From: Megamerina dolium | Taxonomy: Eukaryota; Arthropoda; Insecta; Diptera; Megamerinidae | NCBI GenBank assembly: GCA_963854835.1 | Contig: OY978527.1 | Coordinates: 29,740,047 to 29,804,046 of the forward strand | Length of the DNA: 64,000 nucleotides | Direction: 5' to 3' | Shown: one piece after another, positions 47,701-60,400 of the stretch | Numbering within the stretch: the stretch's first letter is position 1 | Layout: each line of letters begins with the position of its first letter | Translations under genes and position numbers: made by a program | Notes under the pieces: model-generated | What the model was told of the DNA's origin: nothing | The model's input: only the letters and a program-made list of their open reading frames with translations | The model's database searches: none

Positions 47701-50700
47701 TCAGAAGCTAGGACTACACCATCGAGTTTGTCTGATCAAACTATTTCCAGTAGTTCTCGATTTTAAGAATTTCAAATAAATTATTTATTCTATTTTACAC
47801 TTTTATTGATGCCTTTTCTCTCAGTGTAACATTTGGCATGCTCACGAATTTTAGATGGACGTTTTTTATACTGCTATTTTAATAAGCCATTTTAGAAGAC
47901 GATTACGACAAATATCACTAGACGAAATATCCATGCGCAGAAGTGTAATTCTATGAACAAAATTTTATTTAAATTGTATACTCTCTTCAAGATGAAAAAA
48001 TCGATTTTAACAAAAATCTTCGTACATATTTATTCACAAATATTGCTCTAGTTCTTTTCCATGAGTCACGCATTATTATCATAAATGATTTTAGTTGTTG
48101 CAATATTTGCATCCAAGTAATTACTAGTATAAACGTAACACAGTGATTAGGTGCTGCATAAAGATTTTTTTTACTGTTTTCAGTTTTCGGTCGTTTCAGT
48201 CCATAGATATTTCATCGAGCGTTCTTCATTCACACTGCTATTAAAATCGTTGATATTTTTCTAGTGACGCGTCGTCATATCGTCCGTAGTCGTCATATTT
48301 TTATCCAAGAAAATACTACTTATTTATTTTGAAAAAAGTATGCAATTTTTTGCAATTGACAAATGTAACAAATTGTTTGTTCAAGCCACATCTACTTTAA
48401 ATAATATTTATATCAAACAATCTTTATAGTATTATATTACTTAATGCTCTAAGTATTAACGGTTTTGTATGTATGATTATTATATCCAAGTAAGTTTCAC
48501 AGAAATTCTTACACAAATCACTCGTTGTTTGAAAATCATTTCTCTATGTTATCGTCTTTCAATGTGCGAATACAAACTGAATTCAAAGATGTTTTAAATG
48601 CTAAACAATTGCTTGTATATATATATACGTAGTGCCTACATATAAAGTACATAACAATAATCACAGTTACGTTAATAACTTTAAAAATACATTAATAATT
48701 ATGCACAGTAATAGAAGTCATGGGAATTCACAGTACAAGCAATGTGCCTAAGTATTTAAATTCCAAGTCAACCAAATGGTAATATCGAATAAGTTCACTG
48801 ATTTAATAAAAAATTCTCATTTTGTAACAAAAAATGTGATTACTTAACACCATTACTGTCATTAGAGATTATCACTTTGGGTCATTTAACTTAAATATGT
48901 GACAGAGTTGTATTAATTAGTTATTATTATTAAAAAAAATCCAGCTGTCAATTACGTACTGTGATTGTCAATTTGTTTTTACTCTCTTAATGACAGAAAA
49001 TGATGGTGATGTACGCGAACAAACTTAAAGTATCGAGTTTGAAATTATGATTCAAGCATTTGGATATTTTTTTATCATACGAAATTTTCATCAGTTGTTG
49101 ATCAAATAGAAAAAGAACTGGTAAAAGAATGTAAAATTGAAAAATCATGTAATTTTCTCGTGGTCTTTTAAAAAATGCGAATATGTTTGCGATTAAGATT
49201 TTGGCTTTTTGGGTTACACATAATTAAACACTTCAATATTTATTGGAATATTGAAGGTCTCAATATATTGGCATGTACATGTACGAATGTATGTTTGAAC
49301 AATTATTAGGTTTATTTGAAGAGTACATAAGGTAAAGATGTGAGAAAAGACATTAATCATGTATTGAAAACTTCAGTCACGCGGATGCATAATTGGAGAC
49401 TGAGCAATACTGTGATGTGATTTAATTCATAATTTTCATATTCAATAATAAGTTTATTAAACCATGAAAAATTAATTGAAAAACACTTTTTTTTTTTGTA
49501 ATCTCAACCACCTTAAAAAAGCTCAAAGAATATAATACATTATTTGTAAGCCGACAAAAACCCAAACACATTGCATATAGCTAAAATTTCTAGACATGCA
49601 ATGATAAAGATATTATTTCTTCATTTCTTCATTCTTCATTCATTTCTTCGTATTTCAATTTAAATTTTGTTCTTCAAATATTTTAGTTTTTAGATAGGTC
49701 ATATCACATTTGTTCCATAATGGTATCTTTTTAGAAGCTATTTTTAAAAATTTACTTTATATAAAAAATTCAAGTTGATTATTCAAAAATGGCAACAAAA
49801 ATATGTTTTATTAAAGCAATGTTCTTTACCATTCATGCCATTCAGGTAATTCGTGAATACCTCGCCAAAGAATTGTGCGGTTTTTGAGCCTAATAAGTCA
49901 TTACAGAAACGAAGTGCTCCTTAATAAGTGAATTTTTGTTGAATAAGACGCATGGAATAACACTTTCCGCCTAATGGTCTCTGGCGTTTTTTTGGCCGGT
50001 GTTGCTCGGTGTGATGGTACGATATGACGTTGTCATCAAAGAAAATTAATTTGTGTTGCTTCTATTAATATTCTGACTATTGTTTTTTTTTATTATCAAA
50101 AATGATTTAATTGGATTAATTGTTGTCTATAGCATTGACTAGGAATAGTTTCACTTGATTTGAGAAGGTCATACCAGATTATGCCCCACTGATCTCAAAA
50201 GAAGACAGCACAAACTAAAGCGATTTACAGATCAGGTCTTGTGATTGATGTGGCCAATTGGGCGACGATTCGATAGAGGTATGACTTTTTCGCAGCTTCT
50301 TCGGTTTTCACAGTCTATATTTCAATCAGATCACGTGGCACTCAACTTTAGGTCTTTCTCATGTTTTTCAAAACATTGGTGATGTAGCTTTCCAACAAGT
50401 TTAATTATTCTTGCATCGTTCAACCATCACCTTACAAATTGATGATTTTAAATCTTTTCGGTGGTACATTACTGGTGCTTTAAATGACATTGAAATTCTC
50501 GAATTTCTAAACAATTATTTCAAAAAATGTTGCACAGTGGTATTCTTTATTTTTGAATAACTAATTGGAAAGAAAATATGTCAGTTCAGTTGTGATTGCA
50601 ATTTGAAAAATGTCAAATCATTAAGTGATTGCAAGCAAACAATATCAATTCAGTCAACTGTCAATTGCTATTGAAAAATGTTGAATCATTAAGTGATTGG

Positions 50701-51282
50701 AGAAAAATTGTCAATTCAATTGTGGTTTGATTTGAAGTGATTGAATCATAAAATTTTCAAGCCTGTTTGATTGGGAATTTTATTGTTATTCCAACGCCAA
50801 TCAGTATAGAGTTAAAAGTTCGTAATTCATAAATCAGAAAGCGCTTACGAATTGAAATTGTTTAAATCTTAATCAATGCTAATTTCAATATTTGCAATCA
50901 CTAAATGAAATTTTTGATTCGAGTTATTGATTAATTGAATTATCAATAATTCAATCCTTGCACATTTTTGAAATGTATATATTTGTTTTTCCCAAATAAT
51001 TTCTTATTTTGAATAAACAGTTTTGATTTGCCTTTCGCCAATAAGGATCAGGACTTCTAAAGAAGATGCAAACTGGAATAGCAACAAATTATATATAAAC
51101 AATGACCTAAATCTATACTAAAAGCATCTATAATAAAACCATGGTCATTCACATACTCTCACTCACCTTCTTTAGAGGTTTCAACTGATCAAGCTTGACC
51201 CGAACTTTGGATTCCATACTTTCGATTAAACTATTATTCATTTTTCTTTCTGTGCTCTTTACTTTGTTTTTGCAGGGTATTT
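47701..51282. other. Long non-coding stretch, one doubtful relic
   Basis: No gene was recognised. On the minus strand near 50.22-50.34 kb, KLRKSHTSIESSPNWPHQSQ followed by DL resembles the KFGERVISRNG..WPPRSCDL part of DD41D transposases, but too little remains for a firm call. The rest is AT-rich. Confidence 0.4.
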
Positions 51283-52055
51283 CCATAAGAGGTGTCATTT
51301 AAAATTGCCCATTATTTTTTTCGGGTGTCAACATACTACTGTCATTCTTTGAAATTTACTTGATAAGGAGAACCAGACATGCTCGCACAGCGCATTGAAA
51401 TTGTGAAAATTCACTACAAAAAGTTGAAAATATCGCGAACACGATTCGTAAAGTTCGCACTGTTTTTGGCCATCATTGTCTATTTGTAGACGATCATAGG
51501 AATTGGGGCTATCCAAATCCACTTTGCACCATATTTTGCATGAAGACCTTGGCCTACATGCTTTTAAGGAGCAGTTGACACAAGAATTGAAGCGAATTCA
51601 ACATTGAAAACGCCGTACATTTGCAAATTGGCTACTGGAAATGCATGGAGAAGGTCATGATTTCTAAATCAAAATTATTCTGTGTGATGGATCTATTATG
51701 TGAAACTTTTCCTGGACGTGTGATTTCTTGCAATGGAAACTTTGAATGGCCACCGAGATCGTACCACTAGGTTTTTTTCTTTGGGGCTATGTTAAACGCA
51801 AAGTCTACGCCAATGCTCCAGCAAATATTGAAGCTGAAAGACAATATTAGAGCTGTTATTCGTGAGATATATCCGAAATGCGAAAATATGATGAACATCT
51901 ACATCAAAAGTTTGACCATATGCAAGAAGAGTCGCGACGGACATTTGGCATGTTTGTATTCCTCAGAGGTTGTACATATTTTGGATCGAAATCATCAGCT
52001 CTTTTCACAAAAAGATTGCGTTTTTTTTTTAATTTAAAATGACACCACTCATTGA
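51283..52055 (+). mobile_element. DD41D mariner relic with recognisable ends
   Basis: The ends are a degenerate inverted pair: GGTGTCATTTAAAATT at ~51290 and AATTTAAAATGACACC at ~52033. Between them the plus strand keeps ETFPGRVISCNGNFEWPPRS, FFLWGYVKRKVYANAPANIE and RKYDEHLHQKFDHMQ, the C-terminal third of a DD41D-type transposase, with several stops. It represents yet another end-sequence subfamily. Confidence 0.6.
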
Positions 52056-52849
52056 AGGATGCTGTACTATGTAGATCATGGTGTAGTTAGCTAATAAATA
52101 CCTAAATCTTTCAACATGTGCAATATTTGTAAACATACGTATATTACTATGAATGAAACAAACAAAAAAAAACATACCATGCACATGTTATTTTCGCTTG
52201 AACAATGACTTGTTTTTTTTCTGCTTTTTCTTTTAATGAAAATACATGCATACATATCTTTTCTCATCTCATCGCTTTCATTGGGTTTTTGTTGATTTCC
52301 ATTACATTGATTAATGTTTTCTGTACTTGTACTGAGCGCTTCTTTTTTTAATTTTTTTCATTTCCATCTCCCACACCTCTTAGATAATAGCATAATACTG
52401 CTACTTTATACTTGGAAGATGTATTAAATTAAAGTATTTTTACGAAATTTAATACGATATTTCATGCTAGAAACACGAGAATTTATGTAAAATTATATAT
52501 TATAAATCTCCATGTAACAGGTGACTGGTGTTGTTCCATACTTTTGTTGCGTACGAGTACTATAAAGATTTCATACTCGTTCCTTTTATGCAAGTAGTCA
52601 CTATTATATCGAGTACGATATAAGAAAGTATCGATTACTTCTCGTCGTTTTTTTCTACGCATCGATAATTTTGCCTGATACTTTTAGTGAGTAATGGCAC
52701 CGAGTGGTTATATAGAAATTTTTAGTCCTATTTTACACTTCCAAAAACTCCATACCTGATTCAAGAGAATGGAGGCCAGACATAAAACAGTGATCTGTAA
52801 ACTGTTTTTTCCTTCCATAGCATGACTTTTTTCAATTACCTTTAGGTGC
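52056..52849. other. Non-coding stretch
   Basis: AT-rich with T runs; no gene recognised. Confidence 0.45.
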
Positions 52850-52925
52850 TATGGTAGGCAGGTAGGCAGGGTGGTTGTCTGAAGACGCATCTAGGCCTGT
52901 TAGAGGCCCACTGTGATATCACTAG
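52850..52925 (+). repeat. Short GGTAGGCA tandem and GC-richer patch
   Basis: GGTAGGCAGGTAGGCAGGGT is a two-to-three-fold direct repeat, followed by a GC-richer patch with AGGCCTGTTAGAGGCCCACT. Possibly a fragment of an interspersed repeat; class unknown. Confidence 0.4.
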
Positions 52926-53379
52926 AACTAGTCTCAAACAAAATATAAAATTAAAAATGCCACACATGACTCTAGTTGCAATGGCATTTCTCTTATGATT
53001 TTGACATCTGCCAGCAATATCCCATTACAAGTTTCATTCAGCAATGCATTTATTTAAGCGTGCATTATGTGGACCAGAGATGTGGACAGCGCTGATTTTT
53101 TGCTTTCATCTCAGAAAATACATCGAATGCTTGTGGACGATGGAGGTGAACATATTTCAAGAATTCAAAATAGAAATGAAAATCATATGTCAGCCACGGC
53201 CAACTGTCGACATGGACCACGAGGCAAAATCGGATCAGAAAGAGTGAATGCTTTGTGTTTTCGTTAGTGAGCGTTATATAATTCGGTAATTCTAAAACGA
53301 GGTAACAACTTTTACTAGTCAATTCTGCTGATAAAATGTAATTTTTCTTGATGATCATTTTTCATCTTACCGAGTTCCA

Positions 53380-53605
53380 CCGATTAAGGAAACGGTAGAA
53401 GTTCTTTGCACTGACTCTTGCGGCTTATTCGCAAGACTTAGCTCCGCCAGATTACCACTTCTTTTTATAGACGGGATACGCACTTGTAGAGCAGTACCTG
53501 TTTTCTTACGACAATATCAAGAAACGGCTCAGTGATTGGCTTATCTCGATAAACGAAAAGTTTTTTCGGAGAGACATCTACAAATTCCCTGAAAGATGGA
53601 AAAAA
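53380..53605 (+). mobile_element. Mariner relic, transposase C-terminus
   Basis: The plus strand reads AYSQDLAPPDYHFFL, then GYALVEQYLFSYDNIKKRLS and EKFFRRDIYKFPERWKK. This matches the SPDLAPSDYHLF...RGI..LPERW end of DD34D mariners, with the third catalytic Asp in PPDYH. A stop interrupts it after FFL. The 5' part is lost. Confidence 0.7.
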
Positions 53606-53995
53606 TGAGAGTAAGAGACTTTGTCTATCTTAGAACCAGTATTAACACCAGTAATAACGTCAGTCTGGAGATATTGCTGCGGATCACTCTTGCTAACAGG
53701 TGCTACATTGGGCTAAGTAAGCAATTAGGAATTCGAGCCATCTCTCGAGAAACGAATATCACAGAAGTCCTTCATTACGCCTGACATACATGTGGCGCCA
53801 AATCTTTGATAAGTTCTATCCCAGATGAGAGAATACTCGGAGTTTTCAAGAGAAAAGTCCTGCGTTGTTGGCGAGCATTGGGAAAGGTAAAACCAAGAGC
53901 AGTATGAGCTGTATGTGGACACACACATGTCATCGCGACTACGCTGGTTAGGTCATATCGATCGGATGGACGATGCGTAATTCGAGACTTTGGAA
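53606..53995 (+). mobile_element. RTE LINE relic
   Basis: The plus strand gives VRDFVYLRTSINTSNNVSLE, LLRITLANRCYIGLSKQLG and later RLRWLGHIDRMDDA in shifted frames, matching the 42.6-45.7 kb copy over its 3' third. It starts right after the mariner relic. Confidence 0.75.
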
Positions 53996-54280
53996 AGTTA
54001 AACGTATGCTTTCAATATCCGTCAATCCGTCAAGAAGCCCCTTTTCTAGTTAGGCTGTCTGATGCTGACATTGACCGAGATCCCTCTGTTCTATTTAACA
54101 ATTAAATTGAATTTATCCTTACATAGAAGCACCGATTTCAAAAGTAGAGATGGTTGCAATGAGCTTTGTTTATATAGATCATTGACTTGATGATTGCAAA
54201 TGCTTTTGCTTGAAGTACTAAAGTGTAGCTCTTAAAGGAAAATTAGAGAATAGTTTTATTAAGCACACATAATAAACTCA

Positions 54281-54465
54281 CAGGTGCCGCAGCTTCGTGG
54301 TTAAGGTGTTGGGCTTCTTAAAGAGCTCTGTAACAAAGCTCAGAAAAACTGATGTCACAAGTGTTCCGCCATTTGGAACTTTCTTGTATAAGTAGATCCC
54401 TTCTAATACAATCCATAACAGTACAATAGTACTAGCACTTTGAGGCATATAAGTGCCATATATAA
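54281..54465 (+). mobile_element. SINE, internally deleted
   Basis: Degenerate head GTGCCGCAGCTTCGTGGTTA joined to the body at GAGCTCTGTAACAAAGCTCA. It keeps GTTCCGCCATTTGGAAC and ends AAGTGCCATATA. The B box and the middle are missing. Confidence 0.7.
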
Positions 54466-57019
54466 ACAAAGTCCCATTCTCAGTGCATGGCATTGATTTT
54501 ATAAAATCGATTCCTTGATAACATTGACCAGATATGTATGTACTATGTATATAGGGACATCTATTTTTCTTTCCACTGATTAATTTTCCGCTCACCGATA
54601 TTTGATTTATAAACGCATTAATCCGTAATTAGTATACGGTCATTGCACTTTGTACCAATTAAAATAATTTCTAGCAAAAGCACTACGTTTGATTTAGGTT
54701 CATCTTTGAAATCAGCGAATTCTTTTGTGGACCACGTGGTTTGTTGTTTGCTACTTGTGATCTTCAGTTGCCTTGTCTAATATAAAGTTAATAAATTAAG
54801 AATTTTATTGTAAATACATATATTTAATTTAAAAGATTTTACATTACAAATTATGAAAATTTAACCATTTTTGAAAATTACATACTACTCTTATGTTCAC
54901 AGCTGTAAGTATGTGGTGGATGGTAGGTACATATGCATATATATTTTACGAACCTAAAACGTCGCGACGTTCATAAATAATGAAAATGATTATTCGGGGT
55001 AGCTTAAAACAACACGTCTAATGTCATAAATTTTTAAATTTATATGAAATGAAGAAGAAAAAATTCGAATAGGTACCTAAATAAATGAAGCTCATACAAT
55101 TGGGTATGCAAAATTGGGCCAAGCACGTATGTAGCGTAAATACATAGCAAGCAGACATTGAATTTGGAAATAGGCAAACAAAATTGCAAGTTGAAAGTTG
55201 AAAAGGCATGTTTTCTTATTTATTTAACTAACTCTTCTTTTGAAGAAAATTTCCCTCTACGTGACTCGAAAGAAGACACACAGAAAGCAAGCGAGTGAGC
55301 GAGGGTGACAGAAAATAAATGCAGACTTTTATAGAAATTATTGAATGAATTTTTATCTGAATTGCTTTACATTTTTACGGGCTCTGTTGTCGGCTGTTAT
55401 TTTTGTTGCTATTATTGCTGCTGCTGCTGCTGCTCTTGCTGTTGTTGTTATTTATTTTGTAATCAATTTTGAGGTAGGTATTTTATATTTATACTACATA
55501 TGTATATGAAAATACACATGTGCATGTAAGTCTATGTTTACATAAGTAAATACATATAAACATATGTAGGTAGATATGTATGTAGGTACGTATTCATGTG
55601 TTAGGAGCGTATTGTTCGAAATGAGCAACCGAATGTGAAAAAGAGAGTCGTAAATGGTCCATTAAGATTTGTGTATTAGTAATAAAATGACTATGATTGG
55701 GATGGGGTTTTGGGTACGAAAAGAAAGCAAAAGGCAGTAAATGAAATTGTTGTCGGGCTAGAAAAAGGCAAAGCTAAAGAAGCATAAGCGAATCAAAAAT
55801 AAAATGGGATACAAACAAACGAGCAAATTTAATCAATATGCAAAATTCTTATTTTGATACTATACATAATCAAATATATACTATGTGTACCCTATACACT
55901 ATATTTACGTGCGGTTTCAGGTCACAACATACCTTCATTTATGTACATATATATATATCCATAGCATCAAGGCCGTATTCTCGTTAGTATGATATTGAAG
56001 GCCAGGCCAAGTATGTACTATCATGCCGTTTGATCTTGCATAGACATAGTTTGCTTAATCGCTTATAAATTTGCTGCCAACAATTTCAAGAACTATTCCA
56101 ACTCCAATAAATAACACACTCAGTTCAAAGCTACTCATTTTTCTGTCCTCTATATATAAATAGTTCTATTGGATGCCAAGAAATATTATGTAGATGGTGT
56201 AATGACGATCTTAACTAATTGCAATCTTAGAGCAAATGTCACCAACAATTTTTCTACAATTTTTATCACAGTTATTATGGATGAAATGATGGCAGAGGAT
56301 GCAACCAAAACCTGCATCCCGCACAATAACATATTTACTGCCGAAGTTGCAGACAATCGGAGGCTCACCGAAACGATGATTCACATTTTCTGAAAATTTT
56401 CGGTTTTTTAGAAAACAATGTTGAACAAACAAATCTCCGCAAATCTTAAATGGTTGTGCAAAATAGATATACAAGTAAATGACCTATTAAAGTGCTTAAA
56501 CCAGACGAAAATATATGGGTAAGTCATTTAGAAAGACAGCAGAATTTCCAGTATTCAACCAGGTTCAACTGGTGGTTTTAAAATGGCACTTAAGCACTAA
56601 TTGAGTTCACAGGAAAGAGCCACAACTTTATTACATCAATTTTAATCAACCCGCGTAACAAGATGGATGGACCTAAAGATTTTGAAACATGAAGTTATAG
56701 CTTATTGTAGATGCATTCAAAATAGGTGTATGTAGCATAAACATTTTGAATACAACATTTTTTGTACAAATCTATTGTTATTTTGCCACAAGCCGTCCAA
56801 ACAGATTATTGAAAATATTGATGTATTGTTAAGCAAATATTGCATCCAACGCGAGGATAGCTATCCCATTTCTAACTCTTGATTCAATATGTGGCAAAGA
56901 TATGCTTTTCACTGAAATTTGACAGATATATAGAACCATTTAGTGAAATTGAGAAATGTTATTGCCAATAGTTGTAGTCCAAAAAGACTTCCTGAATGTA
57001 CATATTCCCACAAAACTGC
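54466..57019. other. Long non-coding stretch
   Basis: No gene recognised. A CTG/GTT trinucleotide tract lies at 55420-55455. Open frames on both strands at 56.17-56.47 kb are preceded on plus by CTATATATAAATAG but show no recognisable domain and are not called. Confidence 0.4.
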
Positions 57020-57200
57020 TATAGTTACGTTTAAATTCAGCTACCCAAAATTTCGCAATGATAAATTATGATTCAGAGTCCAATGGTACACTGCGTCCAG
57101 GTTATCTTTGATTTGCCTTTCAAAAACAAGCATTGTCACAGAAACACTAGCACTGCCAAAATGGCTGAAACTTTGGTGAGCACCTGCTATTGAAACAAAA
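57020..57200 (-). mobile_element. Mariner relic, transposase N-terminus
   Basis: Plus-strand text CGTTTAAATTCAGCTACCCA, then CCTTTCAAAAACAAGCATTG, aligns with CGTTTAAATTCAGCAATCCA and CCTTTCAAATAATAGTGTTT in the N-terminal coding part of the mariner at 33.85-35.14 kb, in the same order and spacing. Only this part is recognisable. Confidence 0.45.
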
Positions 57201-59496
57201 AACTAGACCAAAGTTTTTCGGAGCCTATAAGTATAAATTATAATAATTATAAATCCTCCGATCCCCACGATATGACTGAACTGGCATAAATAGCTATATA
57301 TACCTATACTCACTTCTCACATAACAAGAAAAAAAGTAGGGTTGCATTAGTTTATACTTATTTTCGAAAATAGTTCGTAGAAAAATGAAACTAACTTGAT
57401 TGATTCGAGATTGTAGAATGCTTAGAGATATTTTGTAGTAACCATCAGCTAAATCAGAAATGTTTTGAGAACCAATATTAAATAAATCAAGGTTAGTTTT
57501 TACAATATATTATCATTGCTATCGTTGTTGGGTATGTACTGCCACCAAGAGCTCTACGGTACCGCAGACAATGCGTACGGTTCTTGTATAAATCCTGTTG
57601 CATCTTATTCTGCACTCTCTGTGCATGATAGCTTTGTGTATTGTCCTGGAATGTGTTTTCGAGATTCCTTTGCCTAAAGGCGGAATCTGCAGTACAGATC
57701 GTTCAATATTCCATTGTAAATACTGATAGAATTCATTTTTAGAAATCAGCATTAGCATCAACATTAGCATTAGTATCAATTCGATGCAACCTTTCCTACA
57801 GACACATCGGTTCGTTAGCTAGGAGCATTTTCGTTGCTTGTCATTTTCATTGAGCGTTTCTTCGTACTCTCGCACATGCTTACAAACGCCCTTATTTTAA
57901 TTCTGGCCTTACAATAACGAACATATACAATGGTACACTCCTTTGTTTATGGTATAATTTAGTGTATATTAACATTTTCCCATTCAAGTAAAGTAAATTC
58001 GAATTTTGGGATTCCATGCACTTCATGTAACAGAATACATTCATATGTGAAAGTATAATTGACTAAAATTCATAAATTACATATAAGTACGTACAAGTAT
58101 ACACATTTATGAGTATAAAAATACAGAATAGCAGCAATAAGAAAAATACCAATCAACGTGTAATGATTGTTGTTGTTTCATTATTATTTGCAACTGTGCC
58201 CATATGAGCTGCAATATCAATTTTTTTGTTTGTTAATTCTTTGTTATTCGCCCACCTCTCTCTCTCTCTTTCTCGGTCTAATTCTAAGAATTATTGTTAC
58301 AATTTCAACCCATTGTTTGTAAATTTTGTGGTAGAATTTAAATAATAATGCGCTACATACTCCCCCTCTTTTATTGTTATCGTTCTGTTTTAGGAGCCCG
58401 TAAGCTGTTTTCGTGTACTTATATACTCACTTACACACACACACATACACACCAGAATTGTTTATTTTATTTGGTTGTTGTAAATAATTTTAATTAGTGT
58501 ACTTTGAAATGACGATGGTAATAAGCGACCATCGAACAAATTTAGTGCCGAGAGATGGGACGCAATGCGTGTTTTGAAACATTAAAAAATAATGACGAAA
58601 TTTAATTATGTTTTTGTTATTTGTTATTTCAAATATTTTTCATACTTTGCACGGGTTTATCATTAAAACATTGTCATTACATTCTAGTACATGTATGTGT
58701 GTGTTTATTTTCACGTATTTATGAAAGATGTTTTGTCATTAGTAAATTAACGCAAGAAATGGAATTAAAATAAATAAAAGAAAATTTTAAATATTCCAGA
58801 GAAATTCGGTATCCTTTTCAAGTGTTAATTTTCTTGTTTCATTCTTCTTCACGGCTTATGATATGCATATTATATTCATAATTATTCAATGTTATTCCTT
58901 GGAGATGATAATTAACATTGCCAATAATACAATATTTCTATGGCTTAGTACCAAATATGCCTCATTCATATTTATTTCATTAATGAGAATATTATTACTG
59001 TTGCATGATTATTCAAAAAATGTTATTTGAAAAGCCACAGACTCATCATTAGGCTTATCGTACAGAAATATCGGAGCAAATATACCTACTCCTTCTTTTT
59101 AAAATCATAAACTGTATATGATGGTATATGGTTTCATGCTACGATGCATTTGTAATCAAATGTGCCTACATAAGTATATGCCGTTTCATTCCATTGAATC
59201 GTTTATTATTCATTTATGTGAATTTATTTGTCTTAAATTTTATAGGAATATTTTATAAAACTTTCCTTTATACCACCTAGTAATCTAGTAGTAAAATGTA
59301 TAAATCTTCGCCGAGAGTCTATTCTATTCAGGAAAAATAGGCTTGGGCCAACATAAGTACGACATGTACATGTAGGTATGTATAAAAAATTACATCGCAA
59401 AGCCATTTTTTTTTTATATTTCCCCTACTTTGTATGTGAGCTACATTAAGACGTAGGCATGGCTCGCTGTTTTATTGCAACTTTTGTAGAAACGAC
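57201..59496. other. Non-coding stretch with simple repeats
   Basis: (CT)n near 58257-58275 and (AC)n near 58433-58450. A minus-strand frame at 57.52-57.78 kb starts with a Met-Leu repeat and is not credited. No gene recognised. Confidence 0.45.
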
Positions 59497-59735
59497 AATA
59501 TTAAACTCTTGGACCAGAGATGATCACTAATGCCAAATTTTATCAAAATTTTTTATCAATATTTACTCAAGTGACAGCGTGGTGACAGACATACGGACGG
59601 GCGGATGGATGGACATCGTTAATTCGAAGCTGATCGGGAATTTCTATACGTTTCTATATCTCCGGAACTTCCTTCAAATGGTTAAAAACATCTGACGGAA
59701 ATGAACGTACCATGCATTCATACAGGGTATAATAA
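59497..59735 (-). repeat. Interspersed TATACCCTG repeat, diverged 5' end
   Basis: The reverse complement begins TATACCCTGTAT and continues TTCATTTCCGTCAGATG, GGAGATATAG, AACGATGTCC and (CCGT)-like runs, as in the first 250 bp of the copies at 24.78 and 62.66 kb. It is clearly older and lacks the internal units. Confidence 0.65.
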
Positions 59736-60112
59736 TATGTTCCAATACATTCCAAAAATATTTGCTCATTCTACTGATCTTTATCGGAAATATTATTTTT
59801 CATGTCCCATTTTGTTCAAGAATCGTCGTAATGTATTTGGATTTTTAGCATAGGCACATCAAGCGTAAACATTTTTAAGTTCGATCCACAATTTTTGAGA
59901 GCCATAAAAACACATTCAAACTGAATGAAAGCAAAAGCGCACTGTTGTGTCCTGCATCACTAACAAATTGAACAATTGATTAGATAACGTTTTACGTAGT
60001 TCTGTCAAAGTTGTTTATAATCATTTCAAACACTCTAAAGCATTTGTGTAGGCCTAGTGAAAACCATATAAAATATCTTTTCAGATATTATACACTTGAG
60101 TTTCCACATATA

Positions 60113-60400
60113 AAGGGTTATCCAATGTGGGTTTCCTATTTTGTCAGTTTGGTTAATCAGACACACGCAAAAGGTATGCTTTAAACGATAGCTACACGAA
60201 TGTGATTGGACTCATTCTAATGAAAACAATTATTTTGGTACCGACACGACAATACGGCAAATGAGTACACCAATGAGTCTTGAGGTTATAATTTCTACCA
60301 TACGATATGATCCGGCTATTGCAAAATTTTCTATTCATTAAGATTAAAGATTCCCTTTTCTAAAAACAAATGTACGATATCGTACATTTGTATCACCCTT
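60113..60400. mobile_element. Short DD41D-like non-autonomous element
   Basis: A 288-bp segment between TA dinucleotides (60111-60112, 60401-60402). Left end AAGGGTTATCCAATGT; the right end inverted reads AAGGGTGATACAAATGT. The left end is like that of the 32.1 kb DD41D element. No coding remains. A 26-bp perfect palindrome sits at its right side. Confidence 0.5.

Noticed and set aside
56169..56474. Frames on both strands near 56.2-56.5 kb with an upstream TATA-like motif
   Set aside because: The motif is common in this AT-rich DNA, the plus frame begins without a good ATG, and neither protein resembles a known family.
57519..57779. Minus-strand frame starting with a Met-Leu repeat
   Set aside because: The start lies in a GCATTA-type simple repeat and the rest has no recognisable domain.
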